In this document: positions 53,750 through 64,000 of the stretch, in pieces
Layout of the letters: every line of letters begins with the position of its first letter
Numbering within the stretch: position 1 is the stretch's first letter
DNA from: JAAYAY01 sp964563135
Lineage (GTDB): Bacteria > Planctomycetota > Planctomycetia > Pirellulales > Thermoguttaceae
Direction: 5' to 3'
DNA length: 64,000 nt
Assembly: GCA_964563135.1 (NCBI GenBank)
Contig: CAZLWV010000021.1
Location: forward strand, 7,037 to 71,036
The notes under the pieces: model-generated
Told to the model about the DNA's origin: nothing
Databases searched by the model: none
The model's input: the letters and a program-made list of their open reading frames with translations, nothing else
Program-made: the position numbers and the translations under genes

Positions 53750-55366
53750 ATGTGCAGCCGATGGACGACCGGACTTCTGCTCGCACTCGTGACGGTCCTG
53801 GCGGCCCACAGCGGGCTGGCCGCGGAAAACGGCTCGGGCACACGGCCGAACATACTCTTTGTCTTTGCCGACGACTGGGGGCGGTACGCCAGCGCCTATG
53901 CCGGGCTGGAACCGGGCGGCCCCAGCGACGTTATCCGCACGCCCCACTTCGACCGCGTTGCCCGTGAAGGAGTGCTGTTTACCCATGCCTTTGTCAACGC
54001 TCCCTCTTGCACACCCTGCCGCAGTTCGCTTCTTTCGGGACAGTACTTCTGGCGCACGGGCCTCGGGGCGATTCTCCAGGGAGCGGTCTGGGACGAGAAG
54101 ATCCCCTCCTATCCCCTGATCCTGAAGGAGGCCGGCTATCACATCGGTCACACGTACAAGGTCTGGTCGCCTGGAACGCCAGTCAACGCTCCCTACGGAG
54201 GCAAGGACTATGCCTACGTGAAGCGCGGCAGCCATATGAACGATTTTTCGGAATTTGTGAGCAAGGCCGACGATCGCGAGGCGGCCAAACGGCAAGTGAT
54301 GGCCGAAGTGCAGGGGAACTTTCGGGATTTCCTCGCCGACCGCAATGACCGCCCTTTCTGTTATTGGTTCGGGCCGACCAACACCCATCGCAAGTGGATC
54401 CAGGGATCGGGGAAGGAACTGTGGGGAATCGATCCGGACGAACTCAAGGGCAAGATGCCGGCCTATCTGCCCGACGTGCCAATCATCCGGGAAGATTTTG
54501 CCGACTACCTGGGCGAGGCCCAGGCCGTCGACATGGCCCTGGGCGTGTTGCTGGAAGAGATCCAGCGGATCGGCGAACTCGACGACACGCTGGTGGTTGT
54601 CAGCGGCGACCATGGAATCCCCGGTTTCCCTCGGGGCAAGTGCAACCTTTATGACCTTGGTGTGGAGGTGGCGATGGCCGTTCGCTGGGGCAAGAGTGTC
54701 CCGGCCGGGCGGGTGGTCGACGATTTCGTGATGCTCCCCGACCTGGCCCCCACGTTTCTCGAAGCAGCGGGATTGACGCCTCCAGAGGTCATGACGGGCC
54801 GGAGTCTTGTGGACGCATTGAAATCCGACAGATCGGGGCTCGTGGATCCGACGCGTACCTATGCGATCGTGGGACGCGAGCGCCATGTTGCTCACGCCCG
54901 TCAGGGATTTCTTCCCTACCCTCAGCGGGCCATCCACACGGAGGATTTTGTGTATATCCGCAATTTCAAGCCGGAGCGATTCCCGCTGGGGGACGGACCG
55001 GGCTATGGTCAGCCCGAGGACCCGATGCCCGACTATGCAACCCTGCGTGAGGACACGTTTGCCGCTTTCCCCGACATGGACGCCAGCCCGACCAAAGGCT
55101 GGATTGCCACCCATCGCGACGATCCGGGAATGGGCAAGTTCCTCGGATATGCCTTCGGTGCCCGGCCGGCCGAGGAGTTGTACGATCTAAGGGAAGACCC
55201 CGATCAGCTCAGGAACGTGGCGGAGGACCCAACCTACCGGAACGTGAAGGAAGGGTTGTCGGAAAGGCTGATGGGTATCCTCAAGGACACCGGCGATCCG
55301 AGAGTGACCGGCGATGGAATGACCTACGAGAAACCTCCGTTTGCCGGCCCGCTCCAGCGGCAGTAG
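53750..55366 (+). CDS. Secreted sulfatase, heparan-N-sulfatase-like
   Basis: A 538-aa protein from ATG 53750 (AGGAGAGGAAC upstream) with a signal peptide (TGLLLALVTVLAAHSGLAA). The active-site segment is SCTPCRSSLLSG: Cys87 in CxPxR would be oxidised to formylglycine. Metal residues are in ILFVFADDWG (Asp41, Asp42) and LVVVSGDHGIPGF. The region SYPLILKEAGYHIGHTYKVW is typical of N-sulfoglucosamine sulfohydrolase-like planctomycete sulfatases. Type I sulfatases remove sulfate from carbohydrates; substrate here is a sulfated glycan by inference. The maturation enzyme is not in the window. Confidence 0.94.
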   Translation: MCSRWTTGLLLALVTVLAAHSGLAAENGSGTRPNILFVFADDWGRYASAYAGLEPGGPSDVIRTPHFDRVAREGVLFTHAFVNAPSCTPCRSSLLSGQYFWRTGLGAILQGAVWDEKIPSYPLILKEAGYHIGHTYKVWSPGTPVNAPYGGKDYAYVKRGSHMNDFSEFVSKADDREAAKRQVMAEVQGNFRDFLADRNDRPFCYWFGPTNTHRKWIQGSGKELWGIDPDELKGKMPAYLPDVPIIREDFADYLGEAQAVDMALGVLLEEIQRIGELDDTLVVVSGDHGIPGFPRGKCNLYDLGVEVAMAVRWGKSVPAGRVVDDFVMLPDLAPTFLEAAGLTPPEVMTGRSLVDALKSDRSGLVDPTRTYAIVGRERHVAHARQGFLPYPQRAIHTEDFVYIRNFKPERFPLGDGPGYGQPEDPMPDYATLREDTFAAFPDMDASPTKGWIATHRDDPGMGKFLGYAFGARPAEELYDLREDPDQLRNVAEDPTYRNVKEGLSERLMGILKDTGDPRVTGDGMTYEKPPFAGPLQRQ

Positions 55367-55391
55367 GGCTCTGCAGGCCACTGGTTCCAAT

Positions 55392-58565
<3,174 letters not shown>

Positions 58566-58885
58566 TGAGTAGCTGCTCCGCCACCGAATACGCAGACGAC
58601 CGGCCGTCAGCCGATCCTGCGGCGCGGTGACAGTGAAGGTCAATACTCGCTCCTATAAGGCTAGGTCTCTGCAAACAGGCGGGCAAATCCGGGCCCCGCC
58701 CCCAGCTCCTGCCAAGCGAAAGCAGGGCAATCTGCAACTGAAACCTCGGCACAGACGGCACGACTGGCAGATCCGGCCGCACGGATCCCTGCATGCAGGG
58801 GACGTCGGCCAGGAAACAACGACGCCCGCCCGGTAGTGAATCGGCATACCGGCGGGCGTCTTTGCGGTGTCAACGACGAGCGAAG
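58566..58885. other. Intergenic, 320 bp
   Basis: Upstream region of the sensor kinase gene and downstream of the TIM-barrel gene, both minus. The only clear element is the terminator at 58821-58860. Confidence 0.5.
58821..58860 (-). terminator. Strong hairpin terminator after the TIM-barrel gene
   Basis: GACGCCCGCC-CGGTA and TACCGGCGGGCGTC form a 14-bp stem with one bulged C and an 11-base loop, 25 bases past the stop at 58886. A short T-rich tract follows on the minus strand (GTTGTTTCC) and TTT on the plus strand, so it may work in both directions. Confidence 0.7.
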
Positions 58886-59746
58886 CTACTTGCCCATCTT
58901 GCGGAGATTCTTCAGGCACACATCAACGCTGGCCAGAGGATCGTCGCCGCTTTCATGCTCGACAACATACCACCTGGTGTCGCCCACCGATTCGCAGAGT
59001 TGGAAGACCCTCTTCCAATCCACGTCGCCCTGGCCGACCGGCGCCTTTCCGTCGGCGGAGTACTCCTTGAGGTGCACAGTGAGCGAACGGCCGGGGAATC
59101 TTTCCAGAGTGGCATACGGATCACCGCCACCTCCAATGCAGTTGCCGATATCCATCTGCATCACGACCTGATCCGAGGAGTTCTCGAACAGTAAATCCCA
59201 CTGGGTCTTGTCACCGATCTTGACGAAGTCGCCGCCGTGGGCATGGTAACCGATGTGGGCCCCGGCTTTCTTGAGATGCTCGGCCAGTTTGTCGAGCAGC
59301 TCGCCGGTTTTCTTGCAGGCGTCGACGGTACTGCGCATCTCCTCGGGCATCCACGGGAAGATGAGGTAGGGATTGCCCATCACCTGGTTGAACTCGACCT
59401 CCTTGTCGAACTCGCCGTAGTTCTCGCTCGTGAGCGTGTTGATCTGCGTGCGCAGATGGGTGCCGCAGCACTTCAGGCCGTTGGCATCGAGCATCTTCTT
59501 GAGTTCGTCTGCGGTACGATCATAGTAGCCGGCGAACTCGACGCCATCGTACCCCATCGCCGCAACGGCCTTGAGCACGGCCGGCAGGTCCTTCTCACAT
59601 TGTTTGCGCACGGAATACAGTTGGAGTCCGATCGGGAGCTTCTTCTTTTCGGCAGCGGTCAGGAGCGAGGAGGGAACGGCACCGGTAGCACAGGCCGCGG
59701 CAGTACCCGCGGCCACTTTCAGCAGATTGCGTCGTGATAGATTCAT
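58886..59746 (-). CDS. Tat-signal sugar phosphate isomerase/epimerase-like TIM-barrel protein
   Basis: A 286-aa protein from ATG 59746 with the twin-arginine signal SRRNLLKVAAGTAAACATGA. The mature part is an AP endonuclease family 2 / xylose-isomerase-like TIM barrel: IGLQLYSVRKQCEKDLPAVL, GYDGVEFAGYYDRT, GYHAHGGDFVKIG, MQMDIGNCIGGGGDP and YVVEHESGDDP. The acidic and His residues in these strands bind a divalent metal in the family. Planctomycete Tat-exported members often accompany Gfo/Idh oxidoreductases acting on sugars. A shorter upstream frame extension to 59833 is unlikely. Confidence 0.92.
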   Translation of the reverse strand: MNLSRRNLLKVAAGTAAACATGAVPSSLLTAAEKKKLPIGLQLYSVRKQCEKDLPAVLKAVAAMGYDGVEFAGYYDRTADELKKMLDANGLKCCGTHLRTQINTLTSENYGEFDKEVEFNQVMGNPYLIFPWMPEEMRSTVDACKKTGELLDKLAEHLKKAGAHIGYHAHGGDFVKIGDKTQWDLLFENSSDQVVMQMDIGNCIGGGGDPYATLERFPGRSLTVHLKEYSADGKAPVGQGDVDWKRVFQLCESVGDTRWYVVEHESGDDPLASVDVCLKNLRKMGK

Positions 59747-59970
59747 GGCTTCTCCAAGGTTGCGAGGGGTCGGGGAGAAAGATGGTCTCCGTGAAGAAGC
59801 ATCCAGTGTAGGCCCGCAGAATACGGATCGCAAGCGAGACCGCTACGGCCCGACGCAGGGTGGTTGCGGCCGGGCTGGTGAACTGGAATCCAGCCGGTTG
59901 GACGGTTATGCTGGTGCTTCGCAGAGCCTGGAGCGAGCTTGTTCGCGTTTCCCCCTGGGAGGAGTTGCAT

Positions 59971-61026
59971 ATGCCGTCTTCCATAAACCGTCGTCTGTTC
60001 CTCTCCGCCGCCGCGGGCGGTGCTGCCGCGTCAGCATTTCGGGTCCGTTCCGTCTGGGCTGCCCCGGCGGGGGTAGCAGGCCCCTCCGCGGCAGACACGC
60101 TGGGGCTCCGTAAGGCGGGGAAGAGAATACCCGTCATTTTCGATACGGATATCGGCGGGGATATCGACGATACGTGGGCGATGCTGATGCTGCTCAACTC
60201 GCCGGAAGTCGATGTCAGGCTCGTCGTGTCGGACTACAAGAACGCAACCTATCGAGCGAAGATCCTGGCCAAGATGCTGGAAATCTGCGGCCGCACCGAC
60301 ATTGCGGTCGGAATCGGCCTGGAACAGGGGGAGCAGGGCGAGAACCAGGCCGACTGGGTTGCCGATTACAGTCTGGCCGGTTATCCCGGTACGGTGCACA
60401 AGGACGGCGTCGACGCCATCATTCGCACGATTCGCCAGGCGCAGGACCCTGTGACTTTGATCGCGGTGGGCCCGCTCCCTAATCTTCCGGAGGTCCTCCG
60501 GCGTGCGCCGGATGTGGCCGAGAAGGCCCGTTTCGTGGGGATGCACGGGAGTGTTCGCAAAGGCTACGGAGGGAGCGACACGATTTCGGCCGAGTGGAAT
60601 GTGCGGGCCAACCCGGCGGCCCTGCAAGCTGTCTTCGCCGCGCCGTGGGAAAAGACGGTCACGCCGCTGGACACGTGCGGAATCGTTCAACTGGACGGCC
60701 CCCGCTATGCCAGAATCCGCGCCTGCCAGACGCCGGGCGCCAAGGCGCTCATGGAAAACTACCGCATCTGGACGGCCGCCCACGAGAAACGGGGACAGCA
60801 GACGCCCGACCCAGTCCTGCGGAGTTCCACGCTCTTCGACACCGTGGCTGCCTATCTTGGGTACAGCGAGGACCTGCTGGAAATGGAAACGATCAGGCTG
60901 GCCGTCACTGACGACGGACTCACCAAGATCGACGATCGGGGTGCCGCTGTCCGCTGCGCCATGGCCTGGAAAGACCTGGGGGCGTACCAAGAGCACCTGA
61001 CGGAGAGGATTGTCAGGTCGAGTTGA
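59971..61026 (+). CDS. Tat-signal nucleoside hydrolase-like protein
   Basis: A 351-aa protein from ATG 59971 (GGAGG eight bases before). Its signal begins INRRLFLSAAAGGAAASAF. The calcium motif is IPVIFDTDIGGDIDDTWAML, matching the DTDxGxDD pattern of inosine/uridine-preferring nucleoside hydrolases more closely than the paralogue at 33571-34554. Further regions are LIAVGPLPNLPEVL and NVRANPAALQAVF, a variant of the NxxxDPxAA segment with Asn-Pro in place of Asp-Pro. Likely periplasmic cleavage of a riboside or glycoside. It is divergent from the TIM-barrel gene, with 224 bp between. Confidence 0.9.
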   Translation: MPSSINRRLFLSAAAGGAAASAFRVRSVWAAPAGVAGPSAADTLGLRKAGKRIPVIFDTDIGGDIDDTWAMLMLLNSPEVDVRLVVSDYKNATYRAKILAKMLEICGRTDIAVGIGLEQGEQGENQADWVADYSLAGYPGTVHKDGVDAIIRTIRQAQDPVTLIAVGPLPNLPEVLRRAPDVAEKARFVGMHGSVRKGYGGSDTISAEWNVRANPAALQAVFAAPWEKTVTPLDTCGIVQLDGPRYARIRACQTPGAKALMENYRIWTAAHEKRGQQTPDPVLRSSTLFDTVAAYLGYSEDLLEMETIRLAVTDDGLTKIDDRGAAVRCAMAWKDLGAYQEHLTERIVRSS

Positions 61027-61178
61027 ACGCTGACGCTGATCAACAACCAGAAGAGCACTGGCAGCGTGCATCTCCGCCGGCCCTATTGTTGCGCTGACGA
61101 GGGACCCATGCGGATCCCACGCACGCTCCAGGGCATCTTGGTCGCGGGTGTCCGATAGACCTTCGTGAACAGCGGTCG

Positions 61179-61334
61179 TCATGGCACCAACCGACGGACC
61201 ACCCGTACCGTGCAGCCCCGGAGATCTTCATCGGGGAGGAAATGCAGACGGTTCACTACGGTGTTCCTCCGCGGGCTCAGCTTCCGAGCGGCCCGCAGCC
61301 GATCGAGCAACGGACCGTGCTGTGCCTCACTCAT
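61179..61334 (-). CDS. Possible 51-aa protein overlapping the end of fur
   Basis: ATG 61334 overlaps the fur stop by eight bases (ATGAGTGA), a layout that can give coupled translation. The frame of 51 codons encodes a basic, helix-prone peptide with two arginine-rich stretches (MSEAQHGPLLDRLRAARK and VRVVRRLVP at the end). No family is recognised. It could be a chance frame in GC-rich DNA. The remaining 150 bp to the hydrolase stop hold nothing. Confidence 0.35.
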   Translation of the reverse strand: MSEAQHGPLLDRLRAARKLSPRRNTVVNRLHFLPDEDLRGCTVRVVRRLVP

Positions 61335-61821
61335 GTTCGGAGTGCTGCGGTCTTCTCTGGCGGCAGTCGCGGCAGAGGCCGCTGACGAAGAGCCGGTGGC
61401 TGTAGACATCGAACTCGTACTGCCTGGCAACGGCGTCGCGAACGCGTTCGATCTCGTCGCTGTGGAACTCGATCAGCTTATTGCAGACCTCGCAGTGAAG
61501 ATGATCGTGGGTGGGGTAGCCGTATTCGTGTTCGTAGACGCTTCGCCCGCCCAGCGTCATCTTACGGATCAACCCGGCTTCCGTCAGTTCGCCCAGCGTG
61601 CGATAGACTGTCGGCCGGCTCACCTTGCGCTCGGCGATCAGCTCCTGCAGATGGTCCATCAGCTCGTCGGCGTCGAAATGGTCGTGATGGCTGAAGACCT
61701 GCTCGACGATGACCCGGCGCTGCTGGGTGATCCGCTTGCCTCGCGATTTCAGAAACTGCACAAACCGATCCACGGGCGGCTGGGGCGGTTCGATCGTGCG
61801 GAGAGAGTAGTCACGCGACAT
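61327..61821 (-). CDS. Fur-family metalloregulator
   Basis: A 164-aa protein with a winged-helix DNA-binding domain (LKSRGKRITQQRRVIVEQVF, then SRPTVYRTLGELTEAGLI) and a dimerisation/metal domain (YPTHDHLHCEVC). Two CxxC pairs (C110-C113, C150-C153) would hold the structural zinc, and the HDHxHC cluster is the regulatory site. Overall it looks like Fur, with PerR or Zur not excluded: the sensory ligands cannot be assigned with certainty. It probably represses iron-uptake or stress genes. A flgM-like gene lies 92 bp upstream on the same strand. Confidence 0.94.
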   Translation of the reverse strand: MSRDYSLRTIEPPQPPVDRFVQFLKSRGKRITQQRRVIVEQVFSHHDHFDADELMDHLQELIAERKVSRPTVYRTLGELTEAGLIRKMTLGGRSVYEHEYGYPTHDHLHCEVCNKLIEFHSDEIERVRDAVARQYEFDVYSHRLFVSGLCRDCRQRRPQHSEHE

Positions 61822-61913
61822 GGCATAAGGCGGCTGGGAAGAGGTCCTGTCGGCGCGGCCGTCCCCGGATGACTCGGACAGGCGCCCGAGCCTCCCCCTG
61901 CAACAAACGGACG

Positions 61914-62192
61914 CTAGCCTATCTCGTCAAGAAGGCGGCCGACGGCAATGTCGAGCTTCTCCTCGGTCTCGTAGGTGCCGCTGGCGATCTGCGCCCTGAT
62001 CTGGTCGACGCGATCCTGGCGGATCTCGGGCAGGTCGCGCACCTTGTCGATGAGCTGGCCGGCGTCCGAAAGCTGGAGCTCATCCCGAATCGAGCTTGCT
62101 TCGCTCACCGAGGGCCGGTTCGTTATCCGGGAAGAATGCGGGGAACTGATGGGCTGGGCTCCGTGCAGATGGGCCGGACCGTAGATTTGCAT
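61914..62192 (-). CDS. flgM: FlgM-like anti-sigma-28 factor
   Basis: A 92-aa protein. The C-terminal half, with the IRQDRVDQIRAQIASGTYET segment followed by EKLDIAVGRLLDEI, matches the sigma-28-binding helices of FlgM. The N terminus MQIYGPAHLHGAQPI is typical of planctomycete members. FlgM holds FliA inactive until the hook is complete and FlgM is exported. No flagellar genes are adjacent, so it is an orphan locus. GGGAG precedes the start. Confidence 0.8.
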   Translation of the reverse strand: MQIYGPAHLHGAQPISSPHSSRITNRPSVSEASSIRDELQLSDAGQLIDKVRDLPEIRQDRVDQIRAQIASGTYETEEKLDIAVGRLLDEIG

Positions 62193-63143
62193 TTGATCAC
62201 TCCCAAACGGACGCCGCTGGAAAAGGAGTTGCGGCGTATCCTCCTAAATATATCTCACGTTGCTGCGTCGTTGGCACTGGTTGCCGCTGATGGAGGCTTA
62301 CGGAATCACGAGAGAACTCTCGTCATACACGAGTCTTCGGCCGTCCACCAACCTCAGCCCCATCAAATCCTTGCGGGGCCCGTTCGGACCGAATCGCGCC
62401 GTCGCAAGTCCTGTAACAGCTTTGACGAATCGCCTTCCGCCAACGACAAGGAACAGTTCAACGGCAACGCTCGGCCGCTGCGATTAGGCCACACGTGTCG
62501 TTTCCACACGACCTTGTCGACCGTACGCAACCAGTACTTGGCCAGATCACCGTTCATTATCGCTGCGGACGGAAGAACCGCCAAGACGCATTCCCTCTTC
62601 TTCAGGCGATCTTTCGGGCAGTCCCTTGCCATCGACCGGTTCCGTCTCTCGCCCACGATCTGTGGTACGAGCGTTCAGTGACAGTGGTTCTCCATTTTCC
62701 TGGTGCGGATTATAGGAAGAAGCCGTAAGCCGGGCAAGATCGACCTGGGGCCGGGCAGCAAGTGCGGCAAAGGGGCGGCGACAGCGCAAACGGGCGAGTG
62801 GAGGTGGAATTCCGCGTGGTATGCGGCGCAATCGCCGCCCGGCAGACAGCTCCTGTAGAGGGGGTAGGGCTGACGATTCCGGCAGGAAGACGCGGCTGGT
62901 TTTCTCAGCCACACCCCCGCTTCCGCTGTGTGTGGGCAGCGTCTCTGGCGGTCCGGCGGTGGGGCACGGCAGATCGAAAGAGCGTTTCCGTCCAGCGGGC
63001 ATCCTGAACCGTCCTGCGGAGCGTGCGGCCAGCCGGACTGAACGGAACGGAGCACAGAAAGGGCGAAACTCAATTCCCGTTCCGTGGTTTACCAAGAACA
63101 GACACGCCAAAGTCCCACGCACGACACGTGAAAGGAGACAGCG
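62193..63143. other. 951-bp gene-poor region with several stable hairpins
   Basis: No convincing gene. Several hairpins stand out: GCGGCG-CAAT-CGCCGC (62823-62838), a GGCTG/CAGCC hairpin and a CCACAC/GTGTGG pairing near 62895-62935, and a CCGGGC direct repeat near 62730-62757. The reverse strand ends with CCCGGCTTAC, which resembles the RNase P RNA 3' end, but other RNase P signatures are missing. It could be a structured RNA or only GC-rich spacer. Confidence 0.35.
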
Positions 63144-64000
63144 ATGCGAATCTGGATGACCGTCATTGCCGGGACTGCGGTCCTGACCCTGGGAACGAGG
63201 GCTGGCGTGACCCAGGAAGAGCGTTCCGGCCCGCCGAGAACGGCGAAGTCTTCTGACAGGTTGGACGCCGACCAGGATGGAAAGATCGCCCTGGATGAAG
63301 TCCCCGAGGGCGATCCGGAACACTTCAAGGCGATGCGAATGGAGGGGCGAGGTTCCTGCGGACCTGCGAGGATGCACGCGGTGTCTGGCTCACCGAGGTT
63401 CGCTCGAGGCATCGGTCCAGCCTGCGGGAAAGACCGATTTGAAGTTCGTGCTCCCATGGTAGGCCACCACGGCCATGGATCTGGCCGGCAGATGGGGCCC
63501 GGCATGCGGGGGCTCGATGGGCCGAAGTCCGGCCATTCATGGAAGGCTCCTGGCGTAGGCGGTCTGGGGATGGCGCATCGCGGTCCCGGACGCGGCCTGC
63601 AGCGGGGCCATAGCATGCGGAAAGCCGGCGGACCGAAGGGCGAGTGGTGCCCGATGGCTCGTGGACTGGGCGGCCCGACGATGTGGCAGCGAGGGCCAGG
63701 GCGTGGCCCGCAGTGGGGCCACAGCATGCGGAAAGTCGGCGGACCGAAGGGCGAGTGGTGCCCGATGGCCCGTGGACTGGGCGGCCCGACGATGTGGCAG
63801 CGGTGGCCAGGACGCAGTCCGCAGTGGGGCCATAGCATGCGGAAAGTCGGCGGACCGAAGAGCGAGTGGTGCCCGATGGCCCGTGGACTGGGCGGCCCGA
63901 CGATGTCGCAGCGATGGCCAGGACTCGGTCCGCAGTGGGAACATGGCATGCGGAAAGCCGGCGGACCGAAGGGCGAGTGGTGCCCGATGGCTCGTGGACT
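63144..64000 (+). CDS. Secreted EF-hand protein with 37-residue tandem repeats (3' end outside window)
   Basis: From ATG 63144 (AAAGGAG six to seven bases upstream) the frame stays open to the window edge (285 residues). It has a signal-like N terminus (WMTVIAGTAVLTLGTRAGVT), then one EF-hand loop DADQDGKIALDEV with Asp at 1, 3 and 5 and Glu at 12, and then a Gly/Met/His/Trp-rich region. The last 140 residues are 37-aa repeats including SMRKAGGPKGEWCPMARG and LGGPTMWQR, each with one Cys, Met and Trp. EF-hand proteins with signal peptides are abundant in planctomycetes, but this repeat tail is unfamiliar. The antisense strand is also open, but the ribosome site and signal favour this one. Confidence 0.72.
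   Translation, partial: MRIWMTVIAGTAVLTLGTRAGVTQEERSGPPRTAKSSDRLDADQDGKIALDEVPEGDPEHFKAMRMEGRGSCGPARMHAVSGSPRFARGIGPACGKDRFEVRAPMVGHHGHGSGRQMGPGMRGLDGPKSGHSWKAPGVGGLGMAHRGPGRGLQRGHSMRKAGGPKGEWCPMARGLGGPTMWQRGPGRGPQWGHSMRKVGGPKGEWCPMARGLGGPTMWQRWPGRSPQWGHSMRKVGGPKSEWCPMARGLGGPTMSQRWPGLGPQWEHGMRKAGGPKGEWCPMARG
63501..64000 (+). repeat. 111-bp tandem repeat array within the EF-hand gene
   Basis: Units begin at 63612, 63723, 63834 and 63945, exactly 111 bp apart, and are nearly identical at the DNA level. A degenerate unit precedes them (63501-63611). The array continues past the window end. The period is a multiple of three, so copies keep the reading frame. Confidence 0.93.

Noticed and set aside
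53594..55114. 506-codon minus-strand frame
   Set aside because: Antisense of the sulfatase gene; open only because of high GC.
62700..63080. RNase P RNA on the minus strand
   Set aside because: Only the 3' CCCGGCTTAC resembles it; the GAGGAAAGTCC and ACAGAA signatures are missing.
63089..63949. 286-codon minus-strand frame across the repeats
   Set aside because: The plus-strand frame has a good ribosome site, a signal-like start and an EF-hand; the minus frame is a repeat shadow.
63501..64000. CRISPR-like repeat array
   Set aside because: Units are contiguous 111-bp coding repeats with no unique spacers and no cas genes nearby.

Overview
The window looks like a chromosomal piece of a planctomycete, probably in the Pirellulales and probably from a draft or metagenome assembly. 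The evidence is high GC, a secreted protein with a C-terminal SHD1 domain, a small membrane protein starting with an NPYQSP-type N terminus, several secreted or Tat-signal Gfo/Idh/MocA oxidoreductases and nucleoside hydrolases, a secreted sulfatase, and a TPR/ExbB/ExbD/cyclase-like cluster. A run of 44 N marks an assembly gap at 47329-47372. I saw no rRNA, tRNA, CRISPR array, phage or insertion sequence.

Region 1 (1-15568, all minus strand) is an exopolysaccharide/capsule locus. In transcription order it holds a small zinc-ribbon protein, a CpsB/YwqE-type tyrosine phosphatase, a secreted HECTH metallopeptidase (TGATG overlap with the phosphatase), four tandem paralogous small secreted proteins that all end in PASP, a Wza-like export lipoprotein, a Wzc-like tyrosine autokinase, a Wzy/O-antigen-ligase-TPR protein, a CapD/WbpM-like nucleotide-sugar dehydratase, and a GT39-like membrane glycosyltransferase that runs off the left edge. 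The PASP family is the best candidate here for an undescribed component. A 63-nt nested hairpin lies between the two most upstream PASP genes.

Region 2 (15984-24236) holds a KAS III enzyme, LexA, an orphan GspF/PilC-like protein, glutamate 5-kinase, and two convergent PurF-type genes. One PurF has the usual catalytic Cys and the other has Gly in its place. Region 3 (24237-36080) holds a BlaI/BlaR1 pair with a TACA-N2-TGTA operator, an SHD1 protein, TrmB, an LTxxQ-type periplasmic protein, two Gfo/Idh/MocA oxidoreductases, a nucleoside hydrolase and small membrane proteins.

Region 4 (36141-44630, minus) is a Tol/Exb-like envelope cluster: a 1059-aa TPR protein, ExbB/TolQ, ExbD/TolR and a 1201-aa membrane protein with a prenyltransferase/squalene-cyclase-like toroid. 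Region 5 (45125-55366) holds a sugar-nucleotide epimerase, a stand-alone jelly-roll-like protein, an SDR, a large secreted protein broken by the gap, an HD hydrolase, a TPR membrane protein, PurB and a sulfatase. A perfect 39-bp inverted repeat abuts the gap and looks like an assembly foldback.

Region 6 (55392-64000) holds a hybrid histidine kinase with an N-terminal [FeFe]-hydrogenase-like sensor domain, a TIM-barrel sugar isomerase and a second nucleoside hydrolase. It also holds a Fur-family regulator with a possible overlapping small gene and a FlgM-like anti-sigma factor. It ends in a secreted EF-hand protein with 111-bp (37-aa) tandem repeats that runs off the right edge. Both edge genes stay open to the window boundary.
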